From assembly GCA_963727765.1 (NCBI GenBank), contig CAVSGZ010000011.1, positions 146,261-210,260 on the forward strand: 64,000 nt of DNA, given 5' to 3'. The stretch's first letter is position 1, and the number at the start of each line of letters is the position of its first letter. Source of the stretch: FEN-299 sp963727765 (GTDB lineage Bacteria > Acidobacteriota > Vicinamibacteria > Vicinamibacterales > Fen-181). Both the position numbers and the translations under genes were made by a program. The notes below the pieces were generated by a model, which was given only the letters and a program-made list of their open reading frames with translations, did not search any database and was not told where the DNA came from. Positions 63,973 to 64,000 of the stretch are shown one piece after another.

Positions 63973-64000
63973 CAGGCATTGCGGGGCGAACCGGCGACCG

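Overview
This window reads as a chromosome fragment of a high-GC, Gram-negative, probably aerobic bacterium. The best guess is Acidobacteriota of the Vicinamibacteria type, and this is inference. The support is a TonB-dependent receptor with an N-terminal carboxypeptidase-like domain, secreted S9, M19 and P1 peptidases, the hpnCDE squalene route, many zinc-finger anti-sigma/ECF pairs, and very compact gene overlaps of the ATGA or GTGA kind. No rRNA, tRNA, CRISPR array or recognisable transposase was seen.

Layout. 1-7.7 kb: an amino-acid or amide catabolic block with two CoA-transferase subunits, a class III aminotransferase (frameshifted), an AstE-like M14 hydrolase, a C69 dipeptidase, a YfcC-type carrier and a convergent aldehyde dehydrogenase. 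7.9-10.6 kb: a small membrane methyltransferase, a PanE-like reductase, a TSUP exporter and DUF1634. 10.7-16.7 kb: a two-gene module of a large Eco57I-like adenine methylase and a SNF2/RapA-like helicase, a probable phage-defence or DNA-modification pair. 17-24.6 kb: secreted peptidases, threonine aldolase, and a sigma/anti-sigma/TPR-HEAT operon. 24.6-27.7 kb: an accessory patch in which an exact 128-bp direct repeat brackets three small genes. 27.7-34 kb: Smr, QueF, HU, a sigma-54 response regulator, lipoamide dehydrogenase, E2 and LipB. 34-38 kb: two sigma factors, a zinc-finger/YCF48 fusion and a degenerate kinase. 38-49.5 kb: housekeeping metabolism, with threonine dehydratase, MBL hydrolase, FHA, YgfZ, MutY, PduO, HpnC/D/E, ThiI and Def. 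49.5-56.3 kb: a tripartite exporter (two ABC-2 permeases, HlyD, TolC, STAS) beside a sigma-54 activator. 56.3-63.8 kb: M20 peptidase, DUF1684 lipoprotein, hydrolase, P1 peptidase and the TonB receptor.

Three things stand out. First, at least twelve intergenic sites carry 7-bp-period repeat arrays. Each site has its own heptamer, and many are built as two complementary arms around a shared GTCAC/GTGAC-like core. Second, hpnC carries an in-frame insertion of about 60 codons made of nested palindromes of a 22-nt hairpin family also found between genes. Third, the methylase-helicase module lacks a visible nuclease. Several genes also appear to start on leaderless transcripts, with a -10-like hexamer 6-7 nt before the start codon. 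Seven genes are broken by single-base indels, an eighth (the aldehyde dehydrogenase start) may be, and some or all of these may be assembly errors.
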